Shown: positions 60,962-64,000 of the stretch, one piece after another
Layout of the letters: each line of letters begins with the position of its first letter
Numbering within the stretch: the first letter of the stretch is position 1
NCBI RefSeq assembly: GCF_049366555.1
Contig: NZ_JBMMGT010000003.1
Location: forward strand, 46,327 to 110,326
Direction: 5' to 3'
DNA length: 64,000 nucleotides
From: Avibacterium volantium_A
Lineage (GTDB): Bacteria; Pseudomonadota; Gammaproteobacteria; Enterobacterales; Pasteurellaceae
Program-made: the position numbers and the translations under genes
The notes under the pieces: model-generated
Seen by the model: only the letters and a program-made list of their open reading frames with translations
Database searches by the model: none
Told to the model about the DNA's origin: nothing

Positions 60962-62179
60962 ATGTATCAAGATAAATCACTTTGCCGCGTGAGAGCAATC
61001 AGCCTGTTTTTATCCCTAACTAAAGATAAAGCACAATGGCAACAACAACTACAAATGGCTAAAGCGGAATGTGACCTACTTATTCCAGCTATTCAGCAAA
61101 AAGGTTATGAAATTCAGTCTATCCGTATTATCACTAATCCTTTTGGTGAATATTTGGATTTGACCAGCATTGACACGGCAAAGAGTGATTTAGCCTTGCT
61201 TAAAACTTTGCTCAATGAATTAAATGAGAGTGGATTGCGTATTCGATTTGCGATTGGTGAGGCGAAAACCAAACAAGAGATTGTTTTATTGCCAGAATTA
61301 ATCGCAGATTATGGTGATTTATGTAACGCTTGCGTGAATGTGGAACGCGATGAAAATGGCTTTCTAAATTATGATTTATTATTAGATTGTGCAAGTGCGG
61401 TGCAAAAAATTGCAGAATTAACTCCACGTGGCGAAGGCAATTTTAATTTTACCGTAAACTTTAATTGCAAACCTTTTATTCCTTATTTTCCTGCAGGTTA
61501 TCATCGCAGTGAGTTAGATAATGCTGTGGTAATTGGATTAGAAACGCCAGATTTATTAGTGGATGTGCTAGAAACTTTACCGAGTAGTGAAAATCGCCAA
61601 CAGTTTTTTCATCAAGCAAGTGTGGCAATGTCTCAAGCTTTGCAATATCACATTGATGAAGTGCAAAATGTCGTAAAATCTGCGTTATCTGGTAATTTTA
61701 GCTTAGCGGGTTTTGATAGCTCAGCAGCACCATCAAAAAATTGCCATTCAATGACAAAAGTTTATGAATTACTTGGTGTGCCTTATTTTGGTGCAGCAGG
61801 CACTGTGGAGGTATCTGAATTACTCACTCGCGTGTTCAAATCCATCAAAAATGTCAATTTGGTTGGCTTTTCGGGTTTAATGTTAGCCGTAACGGAAGAT
61901 TTAGGATTAGCAGAAGGCACAAAAAGATCGCAATTTGATATTCGAGCGTTACTCACTTATAGTGCCGTATGCGGCATTGGTTTAGATACTGTACCAATTT
62001 CAGGTGAGACAACCATTGAACAAATCGCAGGATTAATGAGTGATACTGGCACAATGGCATTTCGTTTAAATAAGCCCCTTACCGTCAGGCTATTCCCTAT
62101 TCCTAATAAAGTAGCGGGAGAAATGACCGAGTTTGAAAGCGATGATTTATGTAATTGCCGCATTTTAGCTGTACCATAG
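60962..62179 (+). CDS. DUF711 (UPF0210-like) family protein
   Basis: A 405-residue protein matching DUF711: N-terminal VRAISLFLSL, then IRIITNPFGEYLD, and the C-terminal GLAEGTKRSQFDIRALLTYSAVCGIGLDTVPI and MAFRLNKPLTVRLFPIP. Function is unknown; no glycyl-radical motif is present. I chose ATG 60962: AAGGAG lies five bases upstream; an in-frame extension to 60893 would overlap purD. It lies 28 bp after purD and 3 bp before a small unknown gene. I recall H. influenzae having purH-purD-glyA without it, so this looks like an inserted pair. Confidence 0.85.
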   Translation: MYQDKSLCRVRAISLFLSLTKDKAQWQQQLQMAKAECDLLIPAIQQKGYEIQSIRIITNPFGEYLDLTSIDTAKSDLALLKTLLNELNESGLRIRFAIGEAKTKQEIVLLPELIADYGDLCNACVNVERDENGFLNYDLLLDCASAVQKIAELTPRGEGNFNFTVNFNCKPFIPYFPAGYHRSELDNAVVIGLETPDLLVDVLETLPSSENRQQFFHQASVAMSQALQYHIDEVQNVVKSALSGNFSLAGFDSSAAPSKNCHSMTKVYELLGVPYFGAAGTVEVSELLTRVFKSIKNVNLVGFSGLMLAVTEDLGLAEGTKRSQFDIRALLTYSAVCGIGLDTVPISGETTIEQIAGLMSDTGTMAFRLNKPLTVRLFPIPNKVAGEMTEFESDDLCNCRILAVP

Positions 62180-62182
62180 TTT

Positions 62183-62563
62183 ATGATATGTAAAGGAAAA
62201 ATTGGTCCTCACGAAGGAATAGAGCTTGAGTTAATGTTATCGAGAAAGAAAATGTTAGCACTTTTCTTTAATGATATGGGAGTTCCAGGTACGTTTTTAC
62301 CTTATATAGAACGGGGTGTTTTTCGTTGTAATTATCTTGTTTTAGTTCCTCAAGATAAGCAGACTCCAATAGAGTTGGGAGCCTTTATTCTATTTAGACC
62401 CGTTCATCAAAAATATGCAGTACAGCTTGAGCAACTATTGAAGAAAAGTATAGGACACTTTGATCCTATGGTAGAACGAGAAATTGGTAAATTGCTTGGT
62501 TACCAAGAAGAAGATATCTCGCTTTATATTAATAATTGTAAAAAGGAATTGCGACAAGCATAG
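62183..62563 (+). CDS. 126-residue hypothetical partner of the DUF711 protein
   Basis: Not recognised. A soluble protein with no signal peptide or membrane helix. Visible features are KGKIGPHEGIELELMLS, a hydrophobic LALFF, FLPYIERGVFRCNYLVLVP, and a C-terminal segment FDPMVEREIGKLLGYQEED followed by helix. It starts 3 bp after the DUF711 stop without its own ribosome site, so translation is probably coupled. Codon use is AT-rich, like the gene before it. It could be a regulator or subunit of the DUF711 protein (inference only). Confidence 0.65.
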   Translation: MICKGKIGPHEGIELELMLSRKKMLALFFNDMGVPGTFLPYIERGVFRCNYLVLVPQDKQTPIELGAFILFRPVHQKYAVQLEQLLKKSIGHFDPMVEREIGKLLGYQEEDISLYINNCKKELRQA

Positions 62564-62567
62564 GATA

Positions 62568-62580
62568 TGAATAATATTCA
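62568..62580. promoter_or_regulatory. MetR-type site upstream of glyA
   Basis: TGAATAATATTCA is a perfect match to the MetR palindrome TGAA-N5-TTCA with A/T at the centre. It lies 105 bp before the glyA ATG. A weaker half-match (TGAAAATTTTGAA) follows at 62590-62602. E. coli glyA is MetR-activated through two sites. Confidence 0.55.
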
Positions 62581-62684
62581 TCATCGCAATGAAAATTTTG
62601 AACCTAATTTTTCATTACAAGATAGTGAAAAAAGGCTAAACTAGTTAAATCTTAAATAATCATATTTATAAGAGGACAAACACA

Positions 62685-63950
62685 ATGTTAAAAAGAAGTA
62701 TGAACATCGCTGATTACGATCCCGTATTATGGCAGGCGATCCAAGATGAAAATCGCCGTCAAGAAGAACATATTGAATTAATCGCATCAGAAAACTATGC
62801 CAGCCCACGCGTAATGGAAGCGCAAGGCTCTCAATTTACTAATAAATATGCGGAAGGTTACCCGGGCAAACGCTATTACGGCGGTTGTGAATATGCAGAC
62901 ATTGTTGAGCAGCTTGCAATTGACCGTGCGAAAGAATTATTTGGCGCAGATTATGCTAATGTGCAACCGCATTCTGGTTCGCAAGCCAATGCGGCAGTGT
63001 ATATGGCATTGTTAAATCCGGGTGATACCATTTTAGGAATGAGCTTGGCACACGGCGGCCACTTAACTCACGGTGCATCAGTGAGCTTTTCAGGCAAAAT
63101 TTATCACGCAGAACAATATGGCATCACTGATGAAGGCGTGATTGATTATGACGCATTGCGTGAACAAGCGTTACGCGTTAAGCCAAAAATGATCGTGGGT
63201 GGTTTTTCTGCCTATTCTCAAGTAGTTGACTGGGCGAAAATGCGTGAGATCGCCGATGAAGTAGGCGCTTATTTATTTGTGGATATGGCGCACGTTGCAG
63301 GCTTAATCGCTGCAGGTGTTTATCCGAACCCATTACTGCACGCGCACGTTGTGACAACCACAACGCACAAAACCTTGGGCGGCCCCCGTGGTGGCTTGAT
63401 TTTAGCGAAAGGCGGTGATGAAGAGCTTTACAAAAAATTAAACAGCGCTGTTTTCCCAGCTGGCCAAGGTGGTCCATTGGTTCACGTTATTGCAGCCAAA
63501 GCGGTATGTTTTAAAGAAGCTCTCGAGCCAGAGTTTAAAGCTTATCAGCAACAAGTGGTGAAAAACGCAAAAGCGATGGTGGAAGTGTTTAAACAGCGTG
63601 GTTATAACGTGGTGTCTAACGGCACAGAAAACCATTTATTCTTAGTGGATTTAGTGAGCCACGGTTTAACTGGAAAAGCCGCCGATGCCGCATTAGGCAA
63701 AGCGAACATTACGGTAAACAAAAATGCAGTACCAAATGATCCACAAAAACCGTTTATCACTTCAGGAATTCGTGTAGGCACACCTTCTGTGACTCGCCGT
63801 GGTTTTAAAGAAGCAGAAGTGAAAGAGCTAGCAGGCTGGATGTGCGATGTGCTTGATGCCGTGGGTAAAGAAAACGAGGAAGAAGTTATCGCAGCAACAA
63901 AAGCGAAAGTGCTAGATATTTGTAAGCGTTTGCCGGTTTATCCTGCGTAA
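62685..63950 (+). CDS. glyA: serine hydroxymethyltransferase
   Basis: PLP enzyme of 421 residues (E. coli 417) that converts serine and THF into glycine and 5,10-methylene-THF. The PLP lysine lies in VVTTTTHKTLGGPRGG; EEHIELIASENYASP and YAEGYPGKRYYGGCEYAD are typical. AGAGGACA precedes the ATG. It supplies glycine to purD and one-carbon units to purH and purN. A MetR-type site lies upstream and a strong terminator follows. Confidence 0.98.
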   Translation: MLKRSMNIADYDPVLWQAIQDENRRQEEHIELIASENYASPRVMEAQGSQFTNKYAEGYPGKRYYGGCEYADIVEQLAIDRAKELFGADYANVQPHSGSQANAAVYMALLNPGDTILGMSLAHGGHLTHGASVSFSGKIYHAEQYGITDEGVIDYDALREQALRVKPKMIVGGFSAYSQVVDWAKMREIADEVGAYLFVDMAHVAGLIAAGVYPNPLLHAHVVTTTTHKTLGGPRGGLILAKGGDEELYKKLNSAVFPAGQGGPLVHVIAAKAVCFKEALEPEFKAYQQQVVKNAKAMVEVFKQRGYNVVSNGTENHLFLVDLVSHGLTGKAADAALGKANITVNKNAVPNDPQKPFITSGIRVGTPSVTRRGFKEAEVKELAGWMCDVLDAVGKENEEEVIAATKAKVLDICKRLPVYPA

Positions 63951-63968
63951 TTTTTTAGTATCGTGCGA

Positions 63969-64000
63969 AACAGGCTGGATTGGGTATCCAGCCTGTTTTT
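63969..64000 (+). terminator. glyA terminator
   Basis: AACAGGCTGGAT-TGGGT-ATCCAGCCTGTT followed by TTT at the window edge. Confidence 0.85.

Noticed and set aside
60962..62179. DUF711 protein as a glycyl radical enzyme served by GrcA
   Set aside because: I see no RVSGY-type glycyl radical motif in it; only a distant fold relation could be argued.
1..64000. CRP-S (Sxy-dependent competence) sites, TGCGA-N6-TCGCA
   Set aside because: Several TGCGA sequences were checked by eye; none had a matching second half.
1..64000. CRISPR arrays, insertion sequences, prophage or integrase genes
   Set aside because: No repeat-spacer pattern, transposase, integrase or phage structural gene was seen.

Overview
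The window is chromosomal DNA from a member of the Pasteurellaceae (Haemophilus, Aggregatibacter, Pasteurella or Avibacterium relatives). The 9-bp Haemophilus-type DNA uptake sequence AAGTGCGGT / ACCGCACTT recurs in both orientations, inside genes and as inverted pairs that act as terminators. The gene content matches that family: a short ArcB without a PAS domain, a PyrR regulator, a single-parvulin SurA, and the pairs fadR-nhaB-dsbB, leuS-lptE-holA, ffh-ypjD-yfjD and dnaQ/rnhA. There is no prophage, insertion sequence, CRISPR array or rRNA operon. About 64 protein genes and two tRNA genes are packed with short gaps. 

Layout. 1-2.4 kb: thiosulfate-type transporter and a three-rhodanese lipoprotein. 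2.5-3.0 kb: grcA with two FNR boxes. 3.1-7.2 kb: ung, yaaA, a coupled lipoprotein, fieF and pfkA. 7.3-10.9 kb (minus strand): ndk, pepB, an LtrA protein and a DUF924 protein. 11-15.4 kb: infA, arcB, a sucrose-type PTS permease and a NUDIX hydrolase. 15.4-19.1 kb: ffh diverging from ypjD-yfjD. 19.4-23.2 kb: a TonB-dependent receptor followed by exbB-exbD-tonB, each block preceded by a Fur-like box. 23.3-28.6 kb: an ABCD-type ABC exporter, a YidE transporter, and fadL with a FadR-like site. 28.7-31.4 kb: higBA toxin-antitoxin, ogt, mutH and a TerC protein. 31.5-38 kb: a lipoprotein, purMN behind a PurR box, pyrR, and surA-rsmA-apaH plus a conserved hypothetical. 38.1-39.3 kb: an AT-rich exported metallopeptidase, the clearest accessory gene. 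39.6-47.6 kb: leuS-lptE-holA and the menaquinone genes menF-menD-menH. 47.8-52.1 kb: alaA, fadR, nhaB and dsbB. 52.2-55.3 kb: two tRNA-Asp genes, dnaQ, rnhA, arcA, and zinc-free-type L36 and L31. 55.5-64 kb: dsbD, a DoxX protein, purH-purD, a DUF711 gene with a small unknown partner, and glyA. 

Several circuits close within the window. ArcB and ArcA are both encoded here, and arcA carries an FNR-like box. FadR is encoded 22 kb from a candidate FadR site at fadL. PurR boxes precede both purMN and purHD, and a perfect MetR-type palindrome precedes glyA. Most of the sequence is ordinary housekeeping DNA. The best candidates for something undescribed are the DUF711 plus 126-residue gene pair between purD and glyA, the orphan metallopeptidase, the lipoprotein coupled between yaaA and fieF, and a terminator-like hairpin in the alaA leader. 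All functional calls are made from sequence recognition alone; no searches were run.
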